Positions 14,468-22,992 of a stretch of DNA of 64,000 nt are shown here, in pieces. The stretch covers positions 1,334,501 through 1,398,500 of the forward strand of contig NZ_CP089291.1 of assembly GCF_022818495.1 (NCBI RefSeq). Direction: 5' to 3'. The number at the start of each line of letters is the position of its first letter. Position 1 is the stretch's first letter. The DNA comes from Fodinisporobacter ferrooxydans. GTDB lineage: Bacteria; Bacillota; Bacilli; Tumebacillales; MYW30-H2. The notes beneath the pieces were generated by a model. The model worked only from the letters and a program-made list of their open reading frames with translations, was not told the origin of the DNA and did not search any database. The translations under genes were made by a program, and so were the position numbers.

Positions 14468-14505
14468 GTAAAATAGAAAATCCCCTCTTTTCTAAAAAGG
14501 GGATT
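14468..14505 (-). terminator. Terminator of the thiO operon
   Basis: AATCCCC/GGGGATT encloses a 13-nt loop. Read on the minus strand it is followed by TTCTATTTT. It ends the convergent radical SAM-thiO transcript. Confidence 0.8.
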
Positions 14506-14554
14506 GTGTAAAAAATCATTTTCTACGTTTGGTACTTCATCCTATACTTTTTGC

Positions 14555-15694
14555 CTACACGATGATGGTGTTCGTGTTTTGATGGCTCTCTAATGCAAAC
14601 GGCCGCCAATCTACCGGACTTTCTTCCCCGGTAATCATATTTGACACAATCTCCCCGGTAATGGGAGCCAACAAGATGCCTTTGCGGAAATGTCCGGTTG
14701 CCAAAATGAGATTTTGCCACCCATTCACAAAACCGAGAATCGGCTTGATGTTGGGATTTCCCGGACGGAAACCTGCCCATGTCTTGATAAACGTCGCATC
14801 TTTCATTGCAGGTACCATTGTAACGGCTATGTCATACAGGCTTTTGACTGCTTCAATTCGTTCTTCCTTATGAAACCCTACTTCTTCCTGAGTTGCACCG
14901 ACGACGATTGTGCCGTCGCGCTTCGGTATGAGATAACACTTTTGGGCAAATACCGATTTTCGCAATACAGACGAAGAAAGCCGGGCAGAAAAGCATTGCC
15001 CTTTGACCGGATAGACGGAAAGTGAGAGCCCAAGCGGTTTGACAAGTGCTTCACTCCATGAACCGGCAGCCAAAACAACAGTGTCTGCTGTATATTGTCC
15101 GGCAGCTGTTTCGACACCGATCACTCGTTCGTCTTGGGTTACCAATCGGAATACCGGATGTTTCTCGAAAAATTGCGTGCCCCGTGTTGCCGCTGCGATT
15201 CGAAATGCCTGTGTGACCTTCTCATTGTTGACTTGATGGTCGTGCGGAATCCACAATCCTCCCATCAATTCTTTTGAGAGCAGCGGTTCGGTCTTTTGCA
15301 GTTCTCCTTCCGGCAACCATTCCACTTGTTGCCCAAGGGACGTGGCCCATTTCCATTTCTTATATAATTCCTGTTCCTCTGACTCATTTCTGGCGACTCC
15401 GACCAAGCCGGAATCGATATATTCCACATCGATTCCCGTTTCTTCAAGCAGCACATTGGCCAAAGCCGGATACTTCTTTTGGCTTGCCAAACATAAATCG
15501 ACCAAAGGGCCGGGAGCATCTGTTTCCATCATTGCACCCAGTATTCCAGCAGCGGCCAAGGAAGCTTCCTTTCCAACTTCCGAAGCGTCAAATACAAAAC
15601 AATTCACACCTTTGCGGCTTAGATAAAATGCGATTGAGCAGCCGATGATGCCGCCTCCAATGATAATCACATCCGTATGTCGCTGGTCTTTCAT
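14555..15694 (-). CDS. thiO: Glycine oxidase ThiO-like FAD-dependent amine oxidase
   Basis: ThiO oxidises glycine to iminoglycine for the thiazole of thiamine. The 379-residue protein has the FAD-binding dinucleotide fold VIIIGGGIIGCSIAFYLS near residue 12, VVLAAGSWS in the middle, and the ThiO-type C-terminal ATGHFRKGILLAPITGE. GGGAG lies 8 nt before the ATG at 15694, so the in-frame ATG at 15709 is rejected. No other thiamine genes are nearby. It lies 36 nt behind a 28-codon ORF and a radical SAM/SPASM gene. Its role may therefore be thiamine synthesis or oxidation within that peptide locus; the sequence does not decide. Confidence 0.85.
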   Translation of the reverse strand: MKDQRHTDVIIIGGGIIGCSIAFYLSRKGVNCFVFDASEVGKEASLAAAGILGAMMETDAPGPLVDLCLASQKKYPALANVLLEETGIDVEYIDSGLVGVARNESEEQELYKKWKWATSLGQQVEWLPEGELQKTEPLLSKELMGGLWIPHDHQVNNEKVTQAFRIAAATRGTQFFEKHPVFRLVTQDERVIGVETAAGQYTADTVVLAAGSWSEALVKPLGLSLSVYPVKGQCFSARLSSSVLRKSVFAQKCYLIPKRDGTIVVGATQEEVGFHKEERIEAVKSLYDIAVTMVPAMKDATFIKTWAGFRPGNPNIKPILGFVNGWQNLILATGHFRKGILLAPITGEIVSNMITGEESPVDWRPFALESHQNTNTIIV

Positions 15695-15730
15695 TCCATT
15701 CACTCCCATACATTCCGGCTTCTCTTGAAA

Positions 15731-15817
15731 TTATTTTAAATTTCCGGGAACGGATTTGATGAGTTTTCCGGTATTGGATGCTGTAGCCGGAGAAATGGCT
15801 GGTCTTAAAATCCGCAT
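15731..15817 (-). CDS. 28-aa peptide ORF, candidate radical SAM substrate
   Basis: A short gene missed by length cut-offs. GGAGGG lies 7 nt before its ATG, an optimal site, within the last codons of the radical SAM gene; the two reading frames overlap by 13 nt. The peptide starts MRILRPAISPATAS and ends VPGNLK. It has 28 residues, a net positive charge, several Ser/Thr/Asn/Pro/Gly and no Cys, Trp, Tyr or His. ThiO starts 36 nt downstream. I do not recognise the family. It may be a RiPP precursor for the adjacent SPASM enzyme, or only a coupling leader for thiO. Translation is well supported; function is inference. Confidence 0.6.
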   Translation of the reverse strand: MRILRPAISPATASNTGKLIKSVPGNLK

Positions 15818-17163
15818 GTGTCGTCCCTCCTTTCTATGGAATCTCTTTGTGCAATGAGATTCAATACGTTCTTAATCTTTCTTTTTTCATATGGGCAGGG
15901 ACGTGCTCCTGTTTTCATTCTGTATAAAGGGCAATGATTCCCTTGACAAGAGGGTCTGAAGTAACAGGAGCGGCACATCGGATCTTGATCATCTCCTGAA
16001 CTGACCCAAAGCGCCAATTTGTCATAATCCAATTCCACAGATCCATCCTGGAACAGAGTTCCCACTTGATTCACTTGTTCATCGAACGCGCATGTGCATT
16101 TGTATAAATTCCCGTTCGGGCCAATGACCAGAGAATGAGGTTTCGCCGCATAACAAACAGAACCGCCGGGCAGCAATAAACTTTCAAGCAGAGAGTGAAT
16201 ACAAAGTCCGTGCTGTTGGCTGAGTTCGGTAAACTCCCAAATTTTCGTTTCTATCGTTCGCTGATCACAAACCGGCAATGTATCATCGTTGAGTCCGCCC
16301 CATCGTCCAACCGGCCGGAAAAAAATTTGAAACCGTTCATCTCCCGAGAAAAGACCGCCGAGGAGTTGGATCAATTTCGGAATCTCAGCAAGGTTATCCA
16401 TATCGAAATTCACTCGTATATCGATTTGAAATTCCCCATCCAAATGCTGGATCGTTTTTAGATTTTCAAGAATTCGTGCAAACGATTTGCCTCCGCCATA
16501 TAGGGATCGCCTCTTGTCATGGATCTGCTCAGGCCCGTCAATCGTAATCATAAAACGCTTGATCTGCCATTTTAATAATTGCTGAAAAACGTCATCCGTC
16601 AGATAATACCCATTTGTTGACATCTCAGCGGTGTAATTCAGGCCATACTTCGCTGATGTTTCAAGAAAGGACTCAGACAATTCACCAATGATTTCCGGAT
16701 AAAGGAGCGGCTCACCTCCAAACCAACTAATGGAAAGCACGCTTAACTTTCGAGCCTTTTCTTCCACAAACCGCTTCAATCCATTTTTTGTGCTATCCCC
16801 CATCTTTGTATTGGGGAATTTTTGATAGCAGTACACACATCTAAAATTGCAGGATTCCGTAGGTAAAACAATCAGGTGCAGGAGGTCTGTCCGATGTTGG
16901 GATTGGTGTAAAAATTTTGCGCGTAAATCTTCATCCGCCTGATCGGGTACGAGAAATCCGGATTCCTTTAAAACCTCCAATGCTTCCGATGATTCGCCAT
17001 TCAAAACGTCTTGTCGATGCAATGCAGCAAGGACATCCCGCTTTTCTTCAGGTGGCACGGAAACAATCGCACCCGTATAGCTGTTGTACAAAATGAGTTC
17101 TCCGGTAACGGCACGTGAGATGACGTTAAATTTTGATGGAAGCCATTTTTTTGTTTGTTCCAC
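15805..17163 (-). CDS. Radical SAM/SPASM domain peptide maturase-like protein
   Basis: Likely cleaves S-adenosylmethionine to modify a peptide or protein. The 452-residue protein has an N-terminal region of about 95 residues (from LPSKFNVIS, with LILYNSYTGAI) as in RiPP-maturing SPASM enzymes, then the core with CNFRCVYC (CX3CX2C) for the SAM cluster and SWFGGEPLL. The C-terminal SPASM region has auxiliary-cluster cysteines (CTCAFD, CRSCYFRPSCQGNHCPLY, CPY). AAGGGATG precedes a GTG at 17163, chosen as start; the longer frame from ATG 17235 has no ribosome site. It is followed by the 28-aa ORF and thiO. Confidence 0.88.
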   Translation of the reverse strand: MEQTKKWLPSKFNVISRAVTGELILYNSYTGAIVSVPPEEKRDVLAALHRQDVLNGESSEALEVLKESGFLVPDQADEDLRAKFLHQSQHRTDLLHLIVLPTESCNFRCVYCYQKFPNTKMGDSTKNGLKRFVEEKARKLSVLSISWFGGEPLLYPEIIGELSESFLETSAKYGLNYTAEMSTNGYYLTDDVFQQLLKWQIKRFMITIDGPEQIHDKRRSLYGGGKSFARILENLKTIQHLDGEFQIDIRVNFDMDNLAEIPKLIQLLGGLFSGDERFQIFFRPVGRWGGLNDDTLPVCDQRTIETKIWEFTELSQQHGLCIHSLLESLLLPGGSVCYAAKPHSLVIGPNGNLYKCTCAFDEQVNQVGTLFQDGSVELDYDKLALWVSSGDDQDPMCRSCYFRPSCQGNHCPLYRMKTGARPCPYEKRKIKNVLNLIAQRDSIERRDDTCGF

Positions 17164-17344
17164 AGAATCACATCCCTTTTTCCGTAGCCCTGATGTTTTC
17201 ATTATGCGTTTAAGTTTCTGACACAAATAGACCATAATGTACTAGTGCGAATAGTAGATTCGGACCACCACCAATATAGTTATTTTGAGTCACTTCTACT
17301 CTCAGGCATCTGTGTTATATTGAAGCCATCTTCCATACATGTAC

Positions 17345-17484
17345 TTCAGGTGCCCAAACGGGAGAATAGGGAAGTTCGGAAAGAACGCGGAGCCCGCCAC
17401 TGTAGTCGAGGAGCAGCTACACAGCCACTGGGAAACCGGGAAGGCGTAGCAAGCGATGATTCGTAGCCAGGAGACCTGCCTGAA
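17345..17484 (+). ncRNA. Cobalamin (B12) riboswitch
   Basis: The adenosylcobalamin-sensing leader is recognised by GGGAAGTTCGGAAAGAAC, GCGGAGCCCGCCACTGT, AGCCACTGGGAAACCGGGAAG and the closing B12 box AGCCAGGAGACCTGCC (17465-17480). It is followed by an intrinsic terminator and then cobT-bluB, the layout of a transcription-terminating OFF switch. Between the divergent radical SAM start and this element, 17164-17344 holds only A+T-rich sequence with a CGAAT-N5-ATTCG palindrome at 17248-17262. Confidence 0.93.
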
Positions 17485-17510
17485 GAAATTGGTATCATGA
17501 AGGATTGGCA

Positions 17511-17543
17511 AAACCTCAGCTTATTTGTGCTGAGGTTTTTTAG
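17511..17543 (+). terminator. Riboswitch expression-platform terminator
   Basis: AACCTCAGC and GCTGAGGTT form a 9-bp stem with an 8-nt loop, followed by TTTTT. It would stop transcription before cobT-bluB when cobalamin is bound. Confidence 0.9.
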
Positions 17544-17576
17544 TGGGCGGGTGTATCCACAAAGGGAGGAATTTTT

Positions 17577-19382
17577 ATGAAAAAAATGAAAGACATCATG
17601 AATGCCATTACTGAACCGGACTTGTCAGCGCAGCAAGCGATGGAGAATCATCTGAATTCCCTGACCAAACCCCTCGGCAGTCTGGGACGATTGGAGGATT
17701 TGGCGATTCAATTGGCTGGCATCACCGGTAGAACACAACCAGTCATTGATCCGGCCGCTGTCATCGTCATGGCTGCGGATCACGGTGTGTCTGCTGAAGG
17801 GGTTTCCGCATTTCCAACAGAAGTAACCCGGCAAATGGTCAGCAATTTTATTTCCGGCGGAGCGGCAATCAATGTTCTTGCCCGTTCCGCTGCAGCCTCT
17901 GTACAAATCGTCGACATTGGGGTTCAGGGAGAATTCAATCTGCCGGGGCTGATTTCACGGAAAATCCGCTTTGGCACGAACAACATGCTGCATGGTCCCG
18001 CTATGTCAATGGATGAGGCAGTTGCTGCGATTGAAGCTGGAATTGACATTGCCCAAGACGCTATCCGAAAAGGAGCAAAATTGCTCGCCTTAGGGGAAAT
18101 GGGAATCGGCAATACGACGGCAAGCAGCGCATTGCTGGCAGTGCTCGGCCAAATACCGGTAGAACAAGCCGTTGGCCTCGGAACCGGTATCAGTCAAGAA
18201 ATGCGGCAGCACAAAGCCCGTGTGATCAGCAAGGCCATCGAAAGGAATCAACCCAACCCGTCTGACCCTGTGGATGTTTTAGCGAAAATTGGCGGTCTCG
18301 AAATTGCCGGGTTGGCTGGAGTTGTTTTGGGAGCAGCTGCCATGCGCATTCCCGTGCTGGTCGATGGATTTATTTCCGCCATTGCAGCGATGATTGCAGT
18401 CAAATTGTCTCCTCTGGCCGTTCATTATTTGATTGCTTCACATGAATCGGTGGAACCGGGTCATGCCCTCGTCAATCGACTTTTGGGCCTCCAACCGCTT
18501 CTCAACCTGAATCTTCGTCTTGGTGAAGGAAGCGGCACCGCCATCGCCCTGCCGATTGTACGGGCTGCAGTACGGATAGCCAAAGAAATGGCGACATTTG
18601 ATCAGGCGGGTGTATCCGGTTCACTGGATGGGTCTGTTTCGGGAGAGAACCAAACACTGGATGATAGCGGGCAGACAATATCAATGATTCCTTCTCCCAC
18701 ATATTCCATTGAAACACCATATTTCATTGAAACACGCCACGAATTTGATCAAGGGCAAAAAGCGGGCGTTTATCAGGCGATCCATACACGCAGAGACATT
18801 CGGACATTTATCAGGCAGCCGATCGAAGAAGAAAAGCTGCGAAGAATTCTTGACGCGGCACATCACGCACCGTCGGTCGGATTTATGCAGCCGTGGAATT
18901 TTATTGTCGTACGCTCCAATCCTATCAAACAACAATTGCATGAGATTGTAGCGAAAGAGGTGCAGGTAGCCGGGCAATATTTTGAAGGGAAGAGAGCGGA
19001 ACTCTATCCAAAATTAAAGGTTCAGGGAATTCTCGAAGCGCCGATTACGATCTGTTTTACTTGCGACCCCACGCGTGACGGAGCACATGTTCTCGGACGA
19101 AATACTTTGCCTGAGACGGATGTACACTCTGTGGTCTGTGCCATCGAAAATCTTTGGTTGGCAGCACGCGCCGAAGGACTCGGTGCAGGCTGGGTGTCGT
19201 TTTATAAAAAACAGGACGTTCGCAAAATCCTTCATATCCCGCCGCATATTGACCCGGTCGGATTGATTTCGATTGGCTATACGCATGCATTTCAGGAGCG
19301 GCCCGTCCTGGAAACTGTCGGATGGGGGAAACGATACTCGTTAGATGAATTGATATTTACGGATCGCTGGGGAAATCACTAA
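17577..19382 (+). CDS. cobT-bluB: CobT-BluB fusion: DMB phosphoribosyltransferase and DMB synthase
   Basis: A 601-residue fusion of two consecutive enzymes for the lower ligand of B12. Residues 1-350 are CobT (nicotinate-nucleotide:dimethylbenzimidazole phosphoribosyltransferase), with AADHGVSAEGVSAFP and the catalytic-glutamate region LRLGEGSGTAIALP. A linker of about 35 residues follows. Residues 390-601 are BluB, a nitroreductase-fold enzyme that makes dimethylbenzimidazole from reduced FMN and O2, with TRRDIRTF, APSVGFMQPWNF and GAGWVSFY. AAAGGGAGGA precedes the ATG. Expression is under the adjacent cobalamin riboswitch. BluB needs oxygen, which fits an aerobe. Confidence 0.93.
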   Translation: MKKMKDIMNAITEPDLSAQQAMENHLNSLTKPLGSLGRLEDLAIQLAGITGRTQPVIDPAAVIVMAADHGVSAEGVSAFPTEVTRQMVSNFISGGAAINVLARSAAASVQIVDIGVQGEFNLPGLISRKIRFGTNNMLHGPAMSMDEAVAAIEAGIDIAQDAIRKGAKLLALGEMGIGNTTASSALLAVLGQIPVEQAVGLGTGISQEMRQHKARVISKAIERNQPNPSDPVDVLAKIGGLEIAGLAGVVLGAAAMRIPVLVDGFISAIAAMIAVKLSPLAVHYLIASHESVEPGHALVNRLLGLQPLLNLNLRLGEGSGTAIALPIVRAAVRIAKEMATFDQAGVSGSLDGSVSGENQTLDDSGQTISMIPSPTYSIETPYFIETRHEFDQGQKAGVYQAIHTRRDIRTFIRQPIEEEKLRRILDAAHHAPSVGFMQPWNFIVVRSNPIKQQLHEIVAKEVQVAGQYFEGKRAELYPKLKVQGILEAPITICFTCDPTRDGAHVLGRNTLPETDVHSVVCAIENLWLAARAEGLGAGWVSFYKKQDVRKILHIPPHIDPVGLISIGYTHAFQERPVLETVGWGKRYSLDELIFTDRWGNH

Positions 19383-19430
19383 GTTTGCAAATGTAAATTC
19401 TATCGTGACAAAAGGGTTTAAAATCATAAA

Positions 19431-19479
19431 AAGGGAAACTTTGCACAGCTGCGTTTATACGTTCCTGTAAGTTTCCCTT
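19431..19479. terminator. Bidirectional hairpin between cobT-bluB and the hemerythrin gene
   Basis: AAGGGAAACTT and AAGTTTCCCTT form a perfect 11-bp inverted repeat around a 27-nt loop, between convergent genes. T-rich stretches are short, so termination strength is uncertain. Confidence 0.6.
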
Positions 19480-19549
19480 CTCTATTACCAAATTGATTGC
19501 CGAATACAGCTATATACCTGTACAAGCCTCACAGTTGAATTCCAAATGA

Positions 19550-19963
19550 TCAAGACAGTAAATACATTTCTTCTTCCCTGCTATGAATCTCAACAATGGC
19601 AAGAATAGCTTCCAGGCGCGTCAATATCGCTTGATTGATTTCCCTCTGCTGCAGCAGTTCTTTTGTTTCATTAACCAAGATTTTAACCAGCTCATGATCG
19701 CGCTTAAATTTTGTAATCAATGTGGTCAGTTCCGGATTTTCCTGAATCTTTTCCAGATAGAATCCTTCTTCTTCTGCCTCGGCATGTGCAAGTGTTCGTG
19801 TTTCCCAATGTTCCATCAGGATATGGGACAATTCCAATGCTCGATCGGTAGATCCCTGCAGGCACAATTGCCTGATTATCTCCATAATTTCTTCAGCCTC
19901 AGTAAATGTTCCTTGGTGAATCGCATGATGTGCATGCAATTGTTTTAGTGCAGGTCCGGACAT
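19550..19963 (-). CDS. Hemerythrin-like HHE domain protein
   Basis: A 137-residue four-helix protein with the spaced His/Glu set of hemerythrin cation-binding domains: HAHHAIHQG near residue 10, HWETRTLAHAEAEEEGFY near 52-69, KRDHELVK near 88, and EIHSREEEMYL at the end. Such di-iron proteins bind O2 or respond to NO and oxidative stress. It follows narK in the same orientation after 104 nt and may protect against nitrosative stress from nitrate respiration; that is inference. GAGGAG precedes the ATG. Confidence 0.85.
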   Translation of the reverse strand: MSGPALKQLHAHHAIHQGTFTEAEEIMEIIRQLCLQGSTDRALELSHILMEHWETRTLAHAEAEEEGFYLEKIQENPELTTLITKFKRDHELVKILVNETKELLQQREINQAILTRLEAILAIVEIHSREEEMYLLS

Positions 19964-20067
19964 GTTCTACTCTCCTCACAGTTCACTCTCATACAAGATT
20001 TTCCGTATAGTTTCATTTTATTGTACAAAAATTTTGAGAGAGTGAATATCATCACACAAATACCCAT

Positions 20068-21567
20068 TTATTTTTTAAGTTTGGATAAATCACTAAACAT
20101 GCCAATATAATACTCAACTTCATTCCCTTCATTTTTTACAGTACTAATCGTTAACCATTCCGGATATACCTCGCCGTTTTTTCTCCGGTTCCAGATTTCC
20201 CCTTGCCAATATCCTTGATTATAAATCTTCTCCCACATCGATTTATAGAATTCCTGATTTTGTTTGCCGGATTTTAAAATACTCGGTTTCTTTCCGATCA
20301 CTTCTTTTTTGTCAAAGCCAGTTACAGATACGAACGACTGATTGACAGATTGAATCACCCCGCTGGTATCTGTTACCATAATTCCCTCAACCGTGTGGTT
20401 TATAATTTTCTCTGCCAGTTGCAGTTTATTTTGGTGGTATATCCAAATTGCAATGACAACACTCGCCAGTGCAACTTCTGAAAGAGCCATAAACCCAATC
20501 GAATAGCTGCCGGTCAAATTGAATAATATTGTAAGGATCAGCGGCGGGAAAAATCCCCCTAATCCCCCCATGGCCGAAACAATTCCATTTGCAATTCCTG
20601 CTTGTTTCCGGAAATAAGTGGGTACCAGTTTAAATACGGCACCATTGCCTATTCCGGCACACATGGCAATCGTTAAGCATCCCAATGTATACAGTGTGAT
20701 TGATGGCATGAAGGAGAGCAAAATGGCTGCGATGGTAAATCCCCCGAAAACAAAGGAAAGGACTTTTAATGAATCCCATCGATCTCCCATCCAACCGCCA
20801 ACTGGACGCAACAACGTTGCCAAAACAATAAATCCTGCTGTACGAAAGCCGGCGTCTACTTTAGCTAAATGGAAATGTGCCACCAAAAAATTTGGCAAAT
20901 ATACGGTAAATGCTACGAATGAGCCAAATGTAATAAAATAAAACAACCCTAAAAACCATAACAATTCATTTCTATATACACTTCTTACTTGACCGGTAAA
21001 AGATACTTTTTCCTTTTGTTCCAGTTTGTCGCCGAAAAAAAAGTTTAAAACGGCGAACAGGGCTAACAAAGCAAGAAATAGGCGAATTGTAAAAGACCAT
21101 CCGAAGTGGTTTGCGACAATCGGCGCCGTAAATGCTGTGATTGCCGTACCGATATTCCCTGCACCATAAATCCCGTTAACAAAACCGTGTTTTTCCCGTG
21201 GATAGTATTTCGGCAAAGAAGTTACGCCGACTGAAAAAATCGCACCGCCAATTCCCAATAGAAAACCGCCAATGATGAGATCGACAAATGAATGTGCAAT
21301 GCTTAGATAATAGACGGGAAACACCAAAATGATTAAACTGAGTACAAACATCTTTCTGGCACCAAATCGATTTGTCCAAAAACCCACAGGCAGCCGCAAG
21401 ACAGAACCAAGGATCACAGGCACGGCTGTTACCCACGTGATCTGGGTGGGAGTAAGCGGGATATCTTCTTTAATAAAAGGCATTAAAGAAGACAAAATGA
21501 CCCACACCATAAAACCTACAAAAAGACTTAGCGTCTGTAAAATCAGTTGTATACCACGAATGCTCAT
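20068..21567 (-). CDS. narK: NarK-type nitrate/nitrite transporter with C-terminal PAS domain
   Basis: Moves nitrate and/or nitrite across the membrane for the adjacent NarGHI. Residues 1-385 form an MFS transporter of about 12 segments, with both nitrate-signature glycine-rich motifs: GIGGAIFSVGVTSLPKYYP and AGIGNGAVFKLVPTYF. Residues 386-499 are a PAS domain (TVEGIMVTDTSGVIQSVNQSF ... NRRKNGEVYPEWLTIS ... GMFSDLSKLK) that ends the protein, with no kinase or GGDEF output. The fusion is unusual for NarK. The start at MSIRGIQ follows GAGGG; the longer frame overlaps narI. The gap to narI is 14 nt. Confidence 0.93.
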   Translation of the reverse strand: MSIRGIQLILQTLSLFVGFMVWVILSSLMPFIKEDIPLTPTQITWVTAVPVILGSVLRLPVGFWTNRFGARKMFVLSLIILVFPVYYLSIAHSFVDLIIGGFLLGIGGAIFSVGVTSLPKYYPREKHGFVNGIYGAGNIGTAITAFTAPIVANHFGWSFTIRLFLALLALFAVLNFFFGDKLEQKEKVSFTGQVRSVYRNELLWFLGLFYFITFGSFVAFTVYLPNFLVAHFHLAKVDAGFRTAGFIVLATLLRPVGGWMGDRWDSLKVLSFVFGGFTIAAILLSFMPSITLYTLGCLTIAMCAGIGNGAVFKLVPTYFRKQAGIANGIVSAMGGLGGFFPPLILTILFNLTGSYSIGFMALSEVALASVVIAIWIYHQNKLQLAEKIINHTVEGIMVTDTSGVIQSVNQSFVSVTGFDKKEVIGKKPSILKSGKQNQEFYKSMWEKIYNQGYWQGEIWNRRKNGEVYPEWLTISTVKNEGNEVEYYIGMFSDLSKLKK

Positions 21568-21581
21568 ATAGATCCCTCTAT

Positions 21582-22277
21582 CTACGGTCTTTTTATTTTG
21601 TCGTTGACTCGCGAACGGTACTGCATTGGAGAACGGGCAGGGTACCGCAACGGCAATGTCCAAAAATGCACCAATTTGGTAAATGGAATGATCGCAAATA
21701 GTGCAAATGAGAATACAACATGAATTTTAAATAGTAACGGCACACCTGCCATCAGGGCAGCATCCGGATGAAACGTCAAGATCCCGCGGAACCAGGGGCC
21801 GATTGTATCGCGATATTCATAAGGATGTACAAATAGGTTATAGAGAGTGGTCATGGAAGTGCCTAATGTGACGATAATGAACAAGGAGAACAGTGTGACA
21901 AAATCAGATGCCTTTGCTTTTCTCTGTAACCGTTTGTTTGCAGCTTTTCGTACAATCAATACGATCAAGCCTAACCAGGTCACGAGACCTACAATTCCGC
22001 CAAAAACAATCGCATTAAAATGATACAATTCATCTTTTACACCCAATTGCTCATACAACCATTTGGGAATCAAGATACCCATGACGTGACCGAAGAACGC
22101 GAATATAATCCCCCAGTGAAACATAAGGCTTCCTATACGCAAGTATTTCTTTTCCAGGATCTCTGTTGAAGGTGCCCCCCAGCCAATCTGAGCATAGGAA
22201 TATCTATATAACAATCCCAGAATCATAATGGCAAGTGCCAGATATGGATAAATGACCCACCAAAATTGTTCGGCCAC
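21582..22277 (-). CDS. narI: Respiratory nitrate reductase gamma subunit NarI
   Basis: Membrane cytochrome b that oxidises menaquinol and passes electrons to NarH. The 231-residue protein has about five transmembrane helices, with heme-ligand histidines expected in FHWGIIFAFFGHVMG and KIHVVFSFALFAIIPFTKLVHFW. GGAGGA lies 6 nt before a GTG at 22277, which gives the usual N-terminus; an upstream in-frame ATG at 22322 is less likely. It follows narJ after about 100 nt without a visible feature. Confidence 0.95.
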   Translation of the reverse strand: MAEQFWWVIYPYLALAIMILGLLYRYSYAQIGWGAPSTEILEKKYLRIGSLMFHWGIIFAFFGHVMGILIPKWLYEQLGVKDELYHFNAIVFGGIVGLVTWLGLIVLIVRKAANKRLQRKAKASDFVTLFSLFIIVTLGTSMTTLYNLFVHPYEYRDTIGPWFRGILTFHPDAALMAGVPLLFKIHVVFSFALFAIIPFTKLVHFWTLPLRYPARSPMQYRSRVNDKIKRP

Positions 22278-22379
22278 ACAAGCTCCTCCTTGTTTTTCTA
22301 TTTGCATTATCGAACGTATCATTCGCTTAGACAGGTGCTGGCGGTTGCTTACCCCCCACTAGCGGGTCTCCCATTTGCG

Positions 22380-22979
22380 TTAGTGCTCGTAATACAGCGG
22401 ATATGGCAATTCTTCCAAATCCGGTTTTTGATTTTCATGATCATATGGTGTTTCTCCGCTCTTTTGAACGACCGGCAGGATCTGCTCAGCTGCTGCAAAA
22501 ATAAGAGTGTAAGGACTTGCCGGATCCATCGCTTTCCTGATTTTTGCGATTCCTTTGGCTAGGCGTTGTTCAATTTCTGCGATCATGACCGGATCCGTTT
22601 CTTCGGCAAGAAATTCAAACAACAAGGGTATATAATCCGGAAGCTCACCATCCAATTCTTCATAGCCGGCGCTTCCCAACATGGCTTTTAACCTTACCAG
22701 GGCTGCACCTCGATCTCTACCGTCCCCGTGTTCATGTGCTGTTAAATGCAAAGATGTCGAGTCTTTAAAATCAAATGTTGCCACATAGTGCTTTTGCAGT
22801 TCCATGATGTTCCACTTGGTAAAACGTTCACAACCTTTCTGCAGCAACCCTCTTGCCTCTTTGGGAGGAAGTCCTTTCAGCCATTCTTCCAATTCTGCTA
22901 TTCCGTCAAAAAAACTGGCATTCGGGTAGCCAAGCATATAAGAAAAAACTTTAAAATATTTTTGTCGCGAATGTTTCAT
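22380..22979 (-). CDS. narJ: Nitrate reductase assembly chaperone NarJ
   Basis: Dedicated chaperone of the TorD/NarJ family that helps insert the molybdenum cofactor into NarG and holds the apoenzyme before membrane attachment. The 199-residue protein is all-helical, with the family segment YVATFDFKDSTSLHLTAHEHGDGRDRG near residues 66-92 and ELPDYIPLLFEFL near 109-121. GGGGTG precedes the ATG. It lies 13 nt after narH. Confidence 0.95.
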   Translation of the reverse strand: MKHSRQKYFKVFSYMLGYPNASFFDGIAELEEWLKGLPPKEARGLLQKGCERFTKWNIMELQKHYVATFDFKDSTSLHLTAHEHGDGRDRGAALVRLKAMLGSAGYEELDGELPDYIPLLFEFLAEETDPVMIAEIEQRLAKGIAKIRKAMDPASPYTLIFAAAEQILPVVQKSGETPYDHENQKPDLEELPYPLYYEH

Positions 22980-22992
22980 CGTAACGACACCC

